From Ensifer adhaerens (GTDB lineage: Bacteria > Pseudomonadota > Alphaproteobacteria > Rhizobiales > Rhizobiaceae): DNA of 64,000 nt. The position numbers and the translations under genes are program-made. The stretch is from contig NZ_JABEKT010000006.1 of assembly GCF_013283195.1 (NCBI RefSeq), positions 62,001 to 126,000 on the forward strand, read 5' to 3'. The stretch's first letter is position 1; every line of letters starts with the position of its first letter. The notes under the pieces were generated by a model. It had not been told where the DNA came from. It made no database searches and saw only the letters and a list, made by a program, of their open reading frames with translations. Below are positions 17,273 through 26,626 of this stretch, one piece after another.

Positions 17273-18247
17273 ATGAGTTCCAAGCCGCGCATTCTCGTCA
17301 CCCGCCGATGGCCGCAAGCGGTCGAGCGCGCGTTGGCCGAGCGGTTCGATGTCCTGCTGAACGAGAACGATGCACCGATGTCGGCGGATCAGCTGGCGCA
17401 GGCGCTACGCGATTTTGATGCCGTGCTGCCGACGGTTTCCGACCGCCTGCCGGCAAGCCTGTTTGACGGTGGCGGCATAAGGGCAAGGATTCTCGGCAAC
17501 TATGGCGTCGGTTACAACCACATCGACGTCGCCGCCGCCAAGGCCGCCAACGTCGTTGTGACCAACACGCCCGGCGTTCTGACCGATTGCACCGCCGACA
17601 TCGCCATGACGCTGCTGCTGACCGTTGCACGACGCGCGGGCGAGGGCGAGCGCCAGATCAGGGCGGCCGAATGGGCCGGCTGGCGGCCGACGCACATGAT
17701 CGGAGCCAAAGTGACCGGCAAGACGCTCGGCATCATCGGTTTCGGCCGCATCGGCAAGGCGATGGCGAAACGCTGTCATTTTGGCTTTGACATGGAGGTG
17801 GTGTTCTACAACCGCTCGCGCGTCGATGCGGCGGAAGCCGCGCGCTACGGCGCGCGCCAGCTCGATACCGTCGACGAGGTGCTTGAGGTCGCCGACTTCG
17901 TTTCGCTGCATTGCCCGGGTGGCGGCGAGAACCGGCATCTCATCAATGCAGAGCGTCTGGCGAAGATGAAAAAGGCAGCCTATCTCGTCAACACCGCGCG
18001 CGGCGACGTGGTTGATGAGCCGGCACTGATCGAGGCGTTGACGAACGGCGTGATCAGGGGTGCCGGCCTCGACGTCTTCGAGGCCGAACCACATGTACCG
18101 GCAGGGTTAAGGGCGCTCGAGAACGTCGTCCTGCTGCCGCATCTGGGCAGTGCGACCGAGGAAACGCGCGTTGCCATGGGCATGAAGGTGGTCGACAACA
18201 TCACTGCCTTCTTCGACGGGCGCGAGCCGCCGGACAGGGTCGCCTGA
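17273..18247 (+). CDS. D-isomer-specific 2-hydroxyacid dehydrogenase (glyoxylate/hydroxypyruvate reductase type)
   Basis: A 324-residue NAD(P)-dependent dehydrogenase. It shows the Rossmann motif 'GKTLGIIGFGRIGKAMA' near residues 148-164, the substrate-loop 'NYGVGYNHID', the catalytic Arg in 'NTARGDVVDE', a Glu in 'GAGLDVFEAEP', and the catalytic His in 'LLPHLGSATEETR'. These enzymes reduce glyoxylate, hydroxypyruvate or similar 2-oxoacids. It is a single gene between the liv and ure clusters, and the mosaic repeat lies directly upstream, so its promoter must sit in the last ~70 bp (17202-17272). Confidence 0.9.
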   Translation: MSSKPRILVTRRWPQAVERALAERFDVLLNENDAPMSADQLAQALRDFDAVLPTVSDRLPASLFDGGGIRARILGNYGVGYNHIDVAAAKAANVVVTNTPGVLTDCTADIAMTLLLTVARRAGEGERQIRAAEWAGWRPTHMIGAKVTGKTLGIIGFGRIGKAMAKRCHFGFDMEVVFYNRSRVDAAEAARYGARQLDTVDEVLEVADFVSLHCPGGGENRHLINAERLAKMKKAAYLVNTARGDVVDEPALIEALTNGVIRGAGLDVFEAEPHVPAGLRALENVVLLPHLGSATEETRVAMGMKVVDNITAFFDGREPPDRVA

Positions 18248-18358
18248 GAGGGTGGCTGTTTGATGAGCACCCGCTGCTCATAAAGCGACCACGCTGCTGA
18301 TTTTCTTTGCAAAACAACAGCTTGACTTGGCGCCTCAGGATGCCGACGATGTCGGACG

Positions 18359-19198
18359 ATGAATATGAGCAATGCGGCAACCATCGCCCCGCAGCGGGCA
18401 TTCGGAAAGGGACGGCTGGTCGCGAAAGCGGCCGTCGGGCGCACGCGTATTGCCGAGCTTTACCAGGAGGGCTGCGCCAAGATCCGGCTGCCGAAAACCT
18501 TCGACAGTTCCATGGAAGCCGTACTGATCAATTCGTCGGGTGGGCTCACCGGCGGCGACCGCATGGACTGGGAGATCGAAGCCGGTCCCGCGACCGAGCT
18601 GACCGTCACCACGCAGGCCTGCGAGAAGATCTATAAGGCAAGTGCCGGCACGGTCGAGGTCGCGACACGCATCAAGGTGGCGGCCGGAGCGCGGGTCGAC
18701 TGGCTGCCGCAGGAAACGATCCTGTTCGATCGGGCGTCGCTGACGCGCTCGCTCGACGTCGAGCTTGACGGCGACGCGACATTGCTGGCCGTCGAGGCCG
18801 TGCTTCTCGGCCGCAAGGCCATGGGTGAGGTGATGCAGGCAGGCCTCTTTCGCGACCGCTGGCGCATTCGCGTCGATGACAGGTTGCTGCACGCGGAAAA
18901 CCTGACCTTTGCCGACGATATCGCCGCCCTTGTCGCCCGGACTGCCATCCTTCGTGGTCGCGTGGCGTTTGCGACGCTGTTTTACACCGGACCCGATTGC
19001 GAGATGCTGCTTCCGCAGCTGCGCACGCTCATCGACACTGAGGCGGGTGGAGGTGTCAGCCACATCCAGATCGCCGGCCGCGACAAGCTGGTCGGGCGCT
19101 TTGCGGCAGCCGACGGCTTCTCGCTCAGAAAAACCCTCATTCCGGTCATTTCGCACTTGCGCAAGCAGAAGACAGTGCCGAAAGTCTGGGTCCTCTAA
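18359..19198 (+). CDS. ureD: Urease accessory protein UreD
   Basis: A 279-residue UreD (UreH) protein, the scaffold that binds apo-urease with UreF and UreG and provides the channel for nickel insertion. Conserved segments are '[14 protein letters not shown]', '[10 protein letters not shown]' and '[10 protein letters not shown]'. ATG 18359 starts [12 protein letters not shown]; another ATG is at 18365. It opens the urease locus, followed 25 bp later by ureA. The 111-bp gap upstream must hold the promoter; I could not identify a convincing sigma-54 or sigma-70 site. Confidence 0.95.
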   Translation: MNMSNAATIAPQRAFGKGRLVAKAAVGRTRIAELYQEGCAKIRLPKTFDSSMEAVLINSSGGLTGGDRMDWEIEAGPATELTVTTQACEKIYKASAGTVEVATRIKVAAGARVDWLPQETILFDRASLTRSLDVELDGDATLLAVEAVLLGRKAMGEVMQAGLFRDRWRIRVDDRLLHAENLTFADDIAALVARTAILRGRVAFATLFYTGPDCEMLLPQLRTLIDTEAGGGVSHIQIAGRDKLVGRFAAADGFSLRKTLIPVISHLRKQKTVPKVWVL

Positions 19199-19223
19199 TC
19201 CGCAATCAAACCGGTGGCGACGC

Positions 19224-19526
19224 ATGAATCTTACCCCGCGCGAAAAGGACAAGCTGTTGATTTCCATGGCCGCGATGGTTGCCCGTCGTCGCCTGGAGCG
19301 CGGCGTCAAGCTCAACCATCCAGAAGCGATCGCACTGATCACCGACTTCGTCGTCGAAGGCGCGCGTGACGGCCGATCGGTCGCGGAATTGATGGAGGCG
19401 GGCGCCCATGTGATTACCCGGGCGCAGGTGATGGAAGGCATTGCCGAAATGATCCACGACATCCAGGTGGAGGCGACCTTCCCTGACGGCACCAAGCTCG
19501 TCACCGTGCACGAACCGATCCGCTGA
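19224..19526 (+). CDS. ureA: Urease gamma subunit
   Basis: A 100-residue UreA with the invariant start '[20 protein letters not shown]' and the '[10 protein letters not shown]' helix. It forms the (alpha-beta-gamma)3 urease with UreB and UreC, which hydrolyses urea to ammonia and carbamate. Full length, no changes in conserved stretches. Followed after 12 bp by a small zinc-protein gene, not directly by ureB. Confidence 0.97.
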   Translation: MNLTPREKDKLLISMAAMVARRRLERGVKLNHPEAIALITDFVVEGARDGRSVAELMEAGAHVITRAQVMEGIAEMIHDIQVEATFPDGTKLVTVHEPIR

Positions 19527-19538
19527 GGAGGCTGGAAG

Positions 19539-19793
19539 ATGCTGGCACTGCGCCCGAATTGCGAATGCTGTGACAAGGATCTGCCGCCCGACAGCCGCGA
19601 AGCGATGATCTGCACCTTCGAGTGCACCTTCTGCGCCGATTGCGTCGAAGGCAAGCTCGGCGGATCCTGCCCGAACTGCGGCGGCGAGTTTACCCGTCGC
19701 CCGGTGCGACCCGCCGCGCTGCTTGTGAAATATCCGGCATCGACCGAGCGGGTGCTGAAGCCGCAAGGCTGCGCCGACGCCGACGCGGCTTGA
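19539..19793 (+). CDS. DUF1272-type small cysteine-rich protein
   Basis: An 84-residue protein with seven or more cysteines spaced as two zinc-binding knuckles: 'NCECCDKDLPPD', 'CTFECTFCADC' and 'CPNCGGEF'. This matches the DUF1272 family from memory; its function is unknown. The structure should be a small RING/ribbon-like zinc protein in the cytoplasm. It is tightly packed between ureA (12 bp) and ureB (18 bp), so it is translated from the urease mRNA. Metal handling or simple hitch-hiking are both possible. Confidence 0.85.
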   Translation: MLALRPNCECCDKDLPPDSREAMICTFECTFCADCVEGKLGGSCPNCGGEFTRRPVRPAALLVKYPASTERVLKPQGCADADAA

Positions 19794-19811
19794 GAGGGGA
19801 GTGAGCAAGAC

Positions 19812-20117
19812 ATGATCCCAGGGGAAATCATTGCCGCAAGCGGCGAAATCGAACTCAACCACGGGCTGGAGACGGTCACCATCGAGGTTTCCAACACCGG
19901 CGACCGGCCGGTGCAGGTCGGCAGCCACTACCATTTTGCCGAAACCAATGCCGGGCTCGATTTCGACCGCAGCGCTGCCCGTGGCAAGCGGCTCGACATT
20001 CCCGCCGGCACCGCTGTGCGTTTCGAGCCAGGGCAGAAACGGCAGGTCACGCTCATTCCGCTTTCGGGCAAGCGCGAGGTTTTCGGATTCCGCCAGCAGG
20101 TCATGGGAAAGCTATAG
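19812..20117 (+). CDS. ureB: Urease beta subunit
   Basis: A 101-residue UreB starting '[16 protein letters not shown]', with the conserved '[17 protein letters not shown]' and the C-terminal '[14 protein letters not shown]'. It is the middle structural subunit of urease. A GAGGGGAG site precedes the ATG. The next gene, an LprI-like secreted protein, starts only 2 bp after its stop. Confidence 0.97.
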   Translation: MIPGEIIAASGEIELNHGLETVTIEVSNTGDRPVQVGSHYHFAETNAGLDFDRSAARGKRLDIPAGTAVRFEPGQKRQVTLIPLSGKREVFGFRQQVMGKL

Positions 20118-20119
20118 AG

Positions 20120-20539
20120 ATGAAGATGCGAACGATGCTTGTTGCCGGCGCCTTGCTGCTGGGCGCCATGCCTGCCCTGGCGCAGGAGGATGTCGATTGC
20201 GGCAATGCGACGACGCAGGCTGATATGAACATCTGCGCCAACGAGGAGTATGAGGCGGCCGATACCGAACTCAATACCGTCTACAAGCAGACCGTCGCGG
20301 CCATGCGCGCCAAGGACGCGGAGCTTGGCGACATCAGCGCCGACTATGTCGGTGCGGAGGAGGCGTTGAAAAAGGCGCAACGCGCCTGGATTGGCTATCG
20401 GGACGGCCAGTGCGAGCTTGCAGGCTTCGAGGCGAGGGGCGGATCGATGGAGCCGATGCTGGTGTCCGGCTGCCTGGCCCAACTGACCACGGCGCGCACC
20501 GAAGAACTCAAAGCTTTGCTCGAGCCCACGGAAAACTAG
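20120..20539 (+). CDS. Secreted LprI-like (DUF1311) protein
   Basis: A 139-residue protein with a signal peptide (cleaved after ALA near residue 21) and a helical DUF1311/LprI-type domain. The domain is seen in 'MNICANEEYEAADTELN', 'KAQRAWIGYRDGQCEL', and four conserved cysteines. LprI relatives in mycobacteria inhibit lysozyme, but most members are uncharacterised. It should be periplasmic, which is odd in an operon for a cytoplasmic enzyme. It is packed between ureB (2 bp) and the next gene (5 bp). Confidence 0.85.
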   Translation: MKMRTMLVAGALLLGAMPALAQEDVDCGNATTQADMNICANEEYEAADTELNTVYKQTVAAMRAKDAELGDISADYVGAEEALKKAQRAWIGYRDGQCELAGFEARGGSMEPMLVSGCLAQLTTARTEELKALLEPTEN

Positions 20540-20544
20540 CTCAC

Positions 20545-21189
20545 ATGGCTCGCCGCACCATCATGATCGTCGGGAACGGAGAGGTGCCGGAGGGGGCTGC
20601 CGCCACCATCGATGCGGCCGACGTCGTTATTCGCTTCAACGACTGCCGGTCGGTTGGCGCCGGTGGAACGAAGACCGATATCGTCGCTGTCTGCAATACC
20701 GGGAGGCCGGCCCTTGCCATGCTCGGAGGTGGCCGCTGGAAGAACAGCGCCGCAGTGCGCCAATCCCGCGAGATCTGGTGCGTGCGGTCGGCTGAGAAGT
20801 TTGCCGGCATGCGCGCGGCATTGGCTGAAACGCATCCGGACCTCGATGATTTCTGCGATGACTATACCGCCGGTTTCGAGAGTTTTGCGGTGTCGACCGG
20901 TCGGGCGCATCGGATCATTTCCGTCGGCGCGCATGAGCAACTGGACGGGGATTTGGCGCAGTTTGCGCCCACCCCTTACGTCGTTCCGTCGAGTGGTATG
21001 GTTGTGATCGCCGACGTGCTCTCCGGTTTCGCATCGGCCGACGATGATATCGTCCTTGCCGGGTTCGGCCATGCCGGCTGGGCGCTGCACCCCTTCGGCG
21101 CCGAGCGTCGCTATGTCGACGCGCTTGTGGCCGAAGGCCGTCTTCGCCGTCTCTCCTCTTCTTCGTCAGACTTGTCCCTAGGAGCCTGA
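20545..21189 (+). CDS. Urease-operon protein with sialyltransferase-like (GT29-type) motif
   Basis: A 214-residue protein of unproven function. Its start, '[11 protein letters not shown]', then '[12 protein letters not shown]' and '[10 protein letters not shown]', follows the pattern of the L-sialylmotif of family-29 glycosyltransferases (VGN..G..ID..D.VIRFN....GTKTD). The rest has '[12 protein letters not shown]' and '[11 protein letters not shown]', similar to the S-motif region. I recall related 'urease operon accessory' genes in rhizobia. A transferase role is inference; there is no known need for glycosylation in urease assembly. ATG 20545 was chosen for homology; the upstream extension overlaps the previous gene. 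Confidence 0.75.
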   Translation: MARRTIMIVGNGEVPEGAAATIDAADVVIRFNDCRSVGAGGTKTDIVAVCNTGRPALAMLGGGRWKNSAAVRQSREIWCVRSAEKFAGMRAALAETHPDLDDFCDDYTAGFESFAVSTGRAHRIISVGAHEQLDGDLAQFAPTPYVVPSSGMVVIADVLSGFASADDDIVLAGFGHAGWALHPFGAERRYVDALVAEGRLRRLSSSSSDLSLGA

Positions 21190-21193
21190 ACCC

Positions 21194-22906
21194 ATGCCCT
21201 ACAAGATGTCGCGCGCGGCCTATGCCAACATGTTCGGCCCGACGGTCGGCGACAAGGTTCGGCTCGCCGATACGGAGCTTTTCATCGAGGTGGAGAAGGA
21301 CTTCACCACCTATGGCGAGGAAGTGAAATTCGGCGGCGGCAAGGTCATCCGCGACGGCATGGGCCAAAGCCAGGTGACGCGGGCGTCGGGTGCCGTCGAC
21401 ACTGTCATCACCAACGCGCTGATCGTCGACCACTGGGGTATCGTCAAGGCCGATATCGGCTTGAAGGACGGGCGCATCGCGGCAATCGGCAAGGCCGGCA
21501 ATCCGGACATGCAGTCCGGGGTGACGATCATCGTCGGCCCCGGCACCGAGGTGATCGCGGGTGAGGGCAAGATCGTCACCGCCGGCGGGATGGACAGCCA
21601 CATCCACTTCATCTGCCCTCAGCAGATCGAGGAAGCGCTGATGAGCGGGCTCACCTGCATGCTCGGCGGCGGCACGGGCCCCGCGCATGGGACGCTTGCA
21701 ACCACCTGCACGCCCGGCCCCTGGCATCTCGCCCGCATGATCGAGGCGGCGGATGCCTTTCCGATGAACCTTGCCTTTGCCGGCAAGGGCAATGCCTCGC
21801 TTCCCGGCGCACTGGTGGAGATGGTGCTGGCGGGTGCCACATCGCTGAAGCTGCATGAGGACTGGGGCTCGACGCCGGCTGCCGTCGATTGCTGCCTCAG
21901 TGTTGCCGACGAGTACGACGTGCAGGTGATGATCCACACGGATACGCTGAACGAGAGCGGCTTCGTCGAGGACACGATCGCGGCGATCGGGGGCCGCACC
22001 ATTCATGCCTTCCACACGGAAGGCGCCGGCGGTGGCCACGCGCCCGACATCATCAAGATCTGCGGCCAACCGAACGTCATTCCCTCGTCGACCAACCCGA
22101 CCCGGCCCTACACCAGGAACACGCTTGCCGAACACCTGGATATGCTGATGGTCTGCCATCACCTGTCGCCGTCGATCCCGGAAGATATCGCCTTTGCCGA
22201 AAGCCGCATCCGCAAGGAGACGATTGCTGCCGAAGACATCCTGCATGATATCGGCGCCTTCTCGATCATCTCGTCCGACAGCCAGGCGATGGGTCGTGTC
22301 GGCGAGGTGGCGATCCGCACTTGGCAGACCGCCGACAAGATGAAGCGCCAGCGTGGCGCACTGCCGCAGGAAACCGGCGACAACGACAATTTCCGGGTCA
22401 AACGCTACATCGCAAAATACACCATCAACCCGGCGATCGCCCATGGTCTCAGCCATGAGCTCGGTTCACTCGAAGTCGGCAAACGCGCCGACCTCGTCCT
22501 CTGGAACCCGGCCTTCTTCGGCGTAAAACCCGATCTGGTGGTGATCGGCGGAACGATCGCGGCAGCACCCATGGGCGATCCCAACGCCTCGATCCCGACA
22601 CCGCAGCCGGTGCACTACCGGCCGATGTTCGGCGCCTATGGCAAGAGCCGCACGAATTCCTCCGTTACCTTCGTATCGCAGGCGTCGCTCGATGCCGGGC
22701 TTACGGCCAGGCTCGGCGTCGCCAAGCAGCTGGTTGCGGTCAGGAACACGCGCGGCGGCATCGGCAAGGCATCGATGATCCACAACAACCTGACCCCGCA
22801 TGTCGAGGTCGATCCGGAGACCTATGAGGTGCGTGCCGACGGCGAGCTTCTCACCTGCGAGCCGGCGACCGTGCTGCCGATGGCCCAGCGCTATTTCCTG
22901 TTCTGA
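21194..22906 (+). CDS. ureC: Urease alpha (catalytic) subunit
   Basis: A 570-residue UreC with a complete active site: metal-binding His136 and His138 ('SHIHF'), carbamylated Lys219 and His221 ('LKLHEDWG'), His248 ('VMIHTD'), His274 ('FHTEGAGGG'), the flap Cys321-His322-His323 ('CHHLSPS'), and Asp362 ('SSDSQAMGR'). The two Ni(II) ions bridged by the carbamate hydrolyse urea. It starts 4 bp after the preceding gene. With ureA and ureB it gives the three-chain bacterial urease. Confidence 0.98.
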   Translation: MPYKMSRAAYANMFGPTVGDKVRLADTELFIEVEKDFTTYGEEVKFGGGKVIRDGMGQSQVTRASGAVDTVITNALIVDHWGIVKADIGLKDGRIAAIGKAGNPDMQSGVTIIVGPGTEVIAGEGKIVTAGGMDSHIHFICPQQIEEALMSGLTCMLGGGTGPAHGTLATTCTPGPWHLARMIEAADAFPMNLAFAGKGNASLPGALVEMVLAGATSLKLHEDWGSTPAAVDCCLSVADEYDVQVMIHTDTLNESGFVEDTIAAIGGRTIHAFHTEGAGGGHAPDIIKICGQPNVIPSSTNPTRPYTRNTLAEHLDMLMVCHHLSPSIPEDIAFAESRIRKETIAAEDILHDIGAFSIISSDSQAMGRVGEVAIRTWQTADKMKRQRGALPQETGDNDNFRVKRYIAKYTINPAIAHGLSHELGSLEVGKRADLVLWNPAFFGVKPDLVVIGGTIAAAPMGDPNASIPTPQPVHYRPMFGAYGKSRTNSSVTFVSQASLDAGLTARLGVAKQLVAVRNTRGGIGKASMIHNNLTPHVEVDPETYEVRADGELLTCEPATVLPMAQRYFLF

Positions 22907-22919
22907 GCGGCAAACGGCA

Positions 22920-23615
22920 TTGTCTCGAAAAGGCGGTTTTTGGCGGGTCCTCAGATGGACCGCATATGGCGTGTCGGCACTTGTGCTCGCTGTCGTCCTT
23001 GGAACCATCGTGCCCCGGCCCCTGCTGCCGACGACGGCGACGGCGGCAGCATCGACGACCATCGGCGAACGCATCCTGATCCTCTCCGGTCCGATCCACA
23101 CCGATATCGCCATTCCGCTCAATGAGGAGACCCGCGCGCGGTTCGGCTTCGCCGGCGAGGCGGGCGTGCCATTGGATCACCCGGAAGGCCGATGGCTGAT
23201 CTTCGGTTGGGGCGGCCGTTCCTTCTATCTGGAAACGCCGACATGGTCGGAGCTGAAGCCGATGCCGGTCTTCAGGGCGCTGACGCTTGATCGCTCGGTG
23301 ATGCACGTGGATATCGCCGGTCCGATCGTCGAGCCTCAGCCGTCGGTCGCAAGCGTAGGCTTGGAGCGTGGCGAATTCGAAAATCTGATGACGTTCATCG
23401 CCGGCAGCTTTGCCAGGAACGGCAGCGCCGTCATTCCGGTCGAAGGCTTTTCCTATGGCTATGCCGATCGCTTCTTCGAGGCGGAAGGCACATTCAATGC
23501 CCTGTTCGGTTGCAACACCTGGACGGCGCGGGCGCTGAGAGAAGCGGGATTGCAGACGGGTTTGTGGAATCCCTTGCCTTCCACCCTCGGCCTGTCTTTG
23601 CGGCTTCACAACTGA
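22920..23615 (+). CDS. DUF2459/TIGR02117-type protein with N-terminal membrane anchor
   Basis: About 231 residues if a TTG at 22920 is the start (LSRKGGFWRVLRW...). One strong hydrophobic segment (about residues 12-30) is followed by a soluble domain, with 'GPIHTDIAIPL', 'FGWGGRSFYLETPTW' and 'GCNTWTARALREAGL'. These recall the TIGR02117/DUF2459 family, whose conserved His and Cys suggest a papain-like hydrolase fold; function unknown. It lies 13 bp after ureC, so it belongs to the urease transcript. The start codon is uncertain: no ATG is in frame near the N-terminus and the ribosome-binding site is weak. Confidence 0.7.
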   Translation: MSRKGGFWRVLRWTAYGVSALVLAVVLGTIVPRPLLPTTATAAASTTIGERILILSGPIHTDIAIPLNEETRARFGFAGEAGVPLDHPEGRWLIFGWGGRSFYLETPTWSELKPMPVFRALTLDRSVMHVDIAGPIVEPQPSVASVGLERGEFENLMTFIAGSFARNGSAVIPVEGFSYGYADRFFEAEGTFNALFGCNTWTARALREAGLQTGLWNPLPSTLGLSLRLHN

Positions 23616-23808
23616 GACATGGCCGGGTTTGATACGCTCTCTCCAGGCATGCGCTCTCCGCATGCCTGCCATGCACCGGCGGGATTCGCTGCCTTTCGTG
23701 CTGCACTGCAGCGGAATTTCCGGTAGGAAGCGGGCTGATATTTTCCTCGACTGCGAATGTTCTCCCAAGGCCGCTCGCGATCGAGTGCCCGCACTGAAGG
23801 AGATGACC

Positions 23809-24348
23809 ATGCTCGGCAGAAAAGTACCGTCCGTAACGTTCCGCACCCGCGTCCGCGATGAAGCCGTCGGCGGCTCCAACCCGTTCCGTTGGCAGGACGT
23901 TTCCTCCGACGATTACTTCGCCGGCAAGCGCGTCGTTCTGTTTTCGCTGCCGGGCGCCTTCACGCCCACCTGCTCGACCTTCCAGCTGCCCGACTTCGAA
24001 AAGCTGACGGCCGAATTCAACGCTGAAGGCGTTGACGAAATCTACTGCATCTCGGTCAACGACGCCTTTGTGATGAACGCCTGGGGCAAGTCGCAGAACC
24101 TCGAAAACGTCAAGCTGATCCCGGATGGTTCGGGCGAGTTCACTCGCAAGATGGGCATGCTGGTCGCCAAGGACAATCTCGGCTTCGGCATGCGCTCCTG
24201 GCGCTACGCTGCCGTCGTCGACAACGGCGTTGTCGTGCAGTGGTTCGAGGAAGAAGGCTATTCCGACAACTGCGACAGCGACCCCTATGGCGTTTCCTCG
24301 CCGCAGAACATTCTCGAAACGCTGAAGTCGCAGAAGCTCGCAGCCTGA
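23809..24348 (+). CDS. Peroxiredoxin, Prx5 type
   Basis: A 179-residue thioredoxin-fold peroxidase with the peroxidatic-cysteine motif 'PGAFTPTCS' (about residue 54) and a second cysteine in 'YSDNCDSDP' near the C-terminal end, giving a Prx5/hybrid type. It reduces hydrogen peroxide and organic hydroperoxides. ATG 23809 has GAAGGAG at a good distance (6 bp); ATG 23803 is too close to it. The 193-bp gap upstream and the terminator downstream suggest that it is its own transcription unit, splitting the urease locus into ureDABC and ureEFG parts. Confidence 0.9.
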   Translation: MLGRKVPSVTFRTRVRDEAVGGSNPFRWQDVSSDDYFAGKRVVLFSLPGAFTPTCSTFQLPDFEKLTAEFNAEGVDEIYCISVNDAFVMNAWGKSQNLENVKLIPDGSGEFTRKMGMLVAKDNLGFGMRSWRYAAVVDNGVVVQWFEEEGYSDNCDSDPYGVSSPQNILETLKSQKLAA

Positions 24349-24375
24349 TCAGGCTGGCGAATGGGCCGATTTTTG

Positions 24376-24404
24376 AAACCCCGGTGCTAGCGCCGGGGTT
24401 TTTT
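24376..24404 (+). terminator. Intrinsic terminator after the peroxiredoxin gene
   Basis: AACCCCGG (24377-24384) and CCGGGGTT (24393-24400) form an 8-bp stem with an 8-nt loop, followed by a T-run. It lies 28 bp after the stop codon and separates the front half of the urease locus from the ureEFG half. Confidence 0.9.
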
Positions 24405-24443
24405 ATTGCTACACTGCGATGTGAAAAAGATGTCGAGGGTTCA

Positions 24444-24740
24444 ATGGTTTACATTATCGCTTATCTGACGGCACACCCGGGCAAGGGCGCGGAAGTCCTG
24501 CCGCTGGCCGTACCGCTGATCGAGGCCACACGTCGCGAGGCGGGCTGCATCAGCTACGAGCTCTATCAAAAGCCTGCCGACCCCGACACGCTGGTGTTCG
24601 TCGAAACCTGGAAGGACAAGGCGGCCGTCGACGCGCATTTCGCCGAACCGCATCTGAAGGCTTTTCAGGCCGCAATGGCGGATCTGCTGATCGAAGCGCG
24701 CATCGAACTCGTGCATCCGGAAAAGGTCGAGGTGCTCTGA
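24444..24740 (+). CDS. Antibiotic biosynthesis monooxygenase (ABM)-domain protein
   Basis: A 98-residue ferredoxin-like-fold protein: '[20 protein letters not shown]', '[16 protein letters not shown]', '[19 protein letters not shown]' follow the ABM/YgiN pattern. Members act as small monooxygenases, quinol-handling or haem-degrading proteins; none of these can be assigned here. It ends 1 bp before ureE, so it is translationally linked with ureEFG. Confidence 0.85.
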   Translation: MVYIIAYLTAHPGKGAEVLPLAVPLIEATRREAGCISYELYQKPADPDTLVFVETWKDKAAVDAHFAEPHLKAFQAAMADLLIEARIELVHPEKVEVL

Positions 24741-24741
24741 C

Positions 24742-25215
24742 ATGCCCTATCGTTCGACCGAGGTGCTCTCGCCCGGGCCAAAGGACAAGACACCGCTGCA
24801 CAGCATCACCCTGGCGCATGATGCACGCCATCTGCGCCGCAAGCTGCTGCATCTCGAAAACGACGATGTCGTCATGCTTGACCTCAAGGAAGCGGTGATG
24901 CTGGCCGACGGCGACTTTCTTGTGCTCGAAGGGGGCGGCCATATCCGCATTCTTGCCGCACCCGAGGCGCTTTACGAAATCCGCCCGCGCGACCCGCTGC
25001 ATCTCGTCGAGCTGGCCTGGCATCTGGGCAACCGCCATCTGCCGGCGCAGATCGAGACCGGGCGTATTCTGATTTCTCGCGATCCGGTCATTCGGACGAT
25101 GCTCGAGGGGCTGGGAGCCACGGTTGAGGAAATCTCCGAGCCTTTCCATCCGCTGCGTGGCGCTTACCATGCAGCCGGCGGCCACGATCACGGCCATCAC
25201 CATCACCATGGCTGA
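24742..25215 (+). CDS. ureE: Urease accessory protein UreE (nickel metallochaperone)
   Basis: A 157-residue UreE with a normal two-domain body, including '[15 protein letters not shown]', which holds the interface histidine, and 'FHPLRGAYH'. It ends in a histidine-rich tail (three spaced and five consecutive His in '[10 protein letters not shown]'), which binds extra Ni(II) in family members that have it. It hands nickel to UreG for insertion into UreC. It overlaps ureF by 8 bp. Confidence 0.95.
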   Translation: MPYRSTEVLSPGPKDKTPLHSITLAHDARHLRRKLLHLENDDVVMLDLKEAVMLADGDFLVLEGGGHIRILAAPEALYEIRPRDPLHLVELAWHLGNRHLPAQIETGRILISRDPVIRTMLEGLGATVEEISEPFHPLRGAYHAAGGHDHGHHHHHG

Positions 25216-25879
25216 ACGGATCGACACGCAGGCGCTTCTTCGCCTCGTGGCCTGGCTGTCGCCGGCCTTTCCGGTCGGCGCCTTCTCCTATTCGAACGGA
25301 TTGGAGCAAGCGGTTCACGATGGTCATGTCGGCGATGCCGAAAGCCTGCGGCGGTGGCTGGAGGCGCTGCTTTGCCACGGATCCGGCTGGAATGACGCGG
25401 TGTTGCTCGGCGAGGCCTATCGCGCCTTCGATGATCCGCTGCGACTTGCATCCGTCATCGCACTGGCCGAAGCGATAGCGACGAGCCGCGAGCGGCACAT
25501 GGAAACCCTGCTGCAGGGCGAGGCCTTTCTTGCTGCCGCGCGGCATTGGCCGCATCCCGTCTTTGAGCGGCTGGGTGAGGGCGTTGCCTATCCGGTCGCC
25601 GTCGGTGCCGTTGCCAGCGCCCATGCGACGGGCCTCGAGCCGGCGATTGCCGCCTATCTGCACGCGTCGGTTTCGAACGCCGTATCGGTGGCCATCCGCT
25701 GTGGCGTCACCGGCCAGCGTGACGGCGTCGGCCTGATCGCGGCACTGGAGCCGACGATTGCCGAGGTCGCGCGAAAGGCTAGCGCCGCATCGCTGGACGA
25801 TCTTGGCTCGGCCACGATCACGGCCGATATTTCATCCCTCAGACACGAAACCCTGCATTCGCGGCTTTTCCGCTCCTGA
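25208..25879 (+). CDS. ureF: Urease accessory protein UreF
   Basis: A 223-residue all-helical UreF: '[21 protein letters not shown]' (split by family positions) near the N-terminus, then the helical core and the C-terminal '[16 protein letters not shown]' tail typical of the family. It bridges UreD and UreG and checks fidelity of nickel insertion. I chose ATG 25208 (MAERIDTQ), 8 bp inside ureE; longer starts would encode a poor sequence that is just ureE out of frame. Confidence 0.93.
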   Translation: MAERIDTQALLRLVAWLSPAFPVGAFSYSNGLEQAVHDGHVGDAESLRRWLEALLCHGSGWNDAVLLGEAYRAFDDPLRLASVIALAEAIATSRERHMETLLQGEAFLAAARHWPHPVFERLGEGVAYPVAVGAVASAHATGLEPAIAAYLHASVSNAVSVAIRCGVTGQRDGVGLIAALEPTIAEVARKASAASLDDLGSATITADISSLRHETLHSRLFRS

Positions 25880-25911
25880 AGCGTGAGCTCGGCCTTGAAA
25901 AGGAATGTCAC

Positions 25912-26523
25912 ATGGCATCGAAGAATGGTCCTCTGCGCGTCGGCATTGGCGGGCCTGTCGGCTCCGGCAAGACGGCACTGACCGACAAGCTCTGCAAGGC
26001 GATGCGGGAGAAATACTCCGTCGCCGTCGTTACCAATGACATCTATACAAAGGAAGATGCCGAGGCGCTGGTGCGCATGCAGGCGCTGCCGTCCGACCGC
26101 ATCGTCGGCGTGGAGACCGGCGGCTGCCCGCACACGGCGATCCGCGAGGATGCGACGATCAACCTGCAAGCGATCGCCGATCTCAACCGGCGTTTTCCCG
26201 ATCTTGATGTCGTCTTCATCGAATCTGGCGGCGACAATCTGGCTGCCACTTTCTCCCCTGATCTCGCCGACCTGACGATCTATGTCATCTCCGTCTGCCA
26301 GGGCGAGGAAATCCCGCGCAAGGGTGGGCCCGGGATCACCAAGTCTGACCTGCTTGTCATCAACAAGCTAGATCTCGCGCCCTATGTCGGCGCCGACCTC
26401 GACGTCATGGATCGCGACGCAACCCGGATGCGGGCGGACAAGCCTTTTGTCTTCACCGACATGAAACGTGGCGACGGAGTCAACCGGATCGTCGATTTCC
26501 TGACGTTGCACGGTGGGCTTTAA
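25912..26523 (+). CDS. ureG: Urease accessory protein UreG (GTPase)
   Basis: A 203-residue SIMIBI GTPase. P-loop 'GPVGSGKT' at residues 14-21, nickel-binding Cys-Pro-His in '[12 protein letters not shown]', G3 '[10 protein letters not shown]', and the guanine motif '[13 protein letters not shown]'. GTP binding and nickel-triggered dimerisation drive urease activation. ATG 25912 has AAAGGAATG-type spacing. Last gene of the urease locus; no terminator hairpin is evident in the next 100 bp. Confidence 0.96.
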   Translation: MASKNGPLRVGIGGPVGSGKTALTDKLCKAMREKYSVAVVTNDIYTKEDAEALVRMQALPSDRIVGVETGGCPHTAIREDATINLQAIADLNRRFPDLDVVFIESGGDNLAATFSPDLADLTIYVISVCQGEEIPRKGGPGITKSDLLVINKLDLAPYVGADLDVMDRDATRMRADKPFVFTDMKRGDGVNRIVDFLTLHGGL

Positions 26524-26626
26524 GGCCCGAGCAAGGTGGCGGCGAAGCGACCCGCGACAAAGCAATCGCGTCGTCGCTATCACGGAGGATCAGACGCAGC
26601 TCTGATGCCGAGATTGTCTGTTATCG

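Noticed and set aside
18248-18358. A sigma-54 promoter upstream of ureD
   Set aside because: TTGGCGCC and GATGCC are present but the TGGCAC-N5-TTGC spacing and GC dinucleotide are not met.
25180-25212. Run of histidine codons at the end of ureE as a cloning tag
   Set aside because: Natural His-rich tails are common in UreE, and the codons overlap the ureF start in a native operon arrangement.
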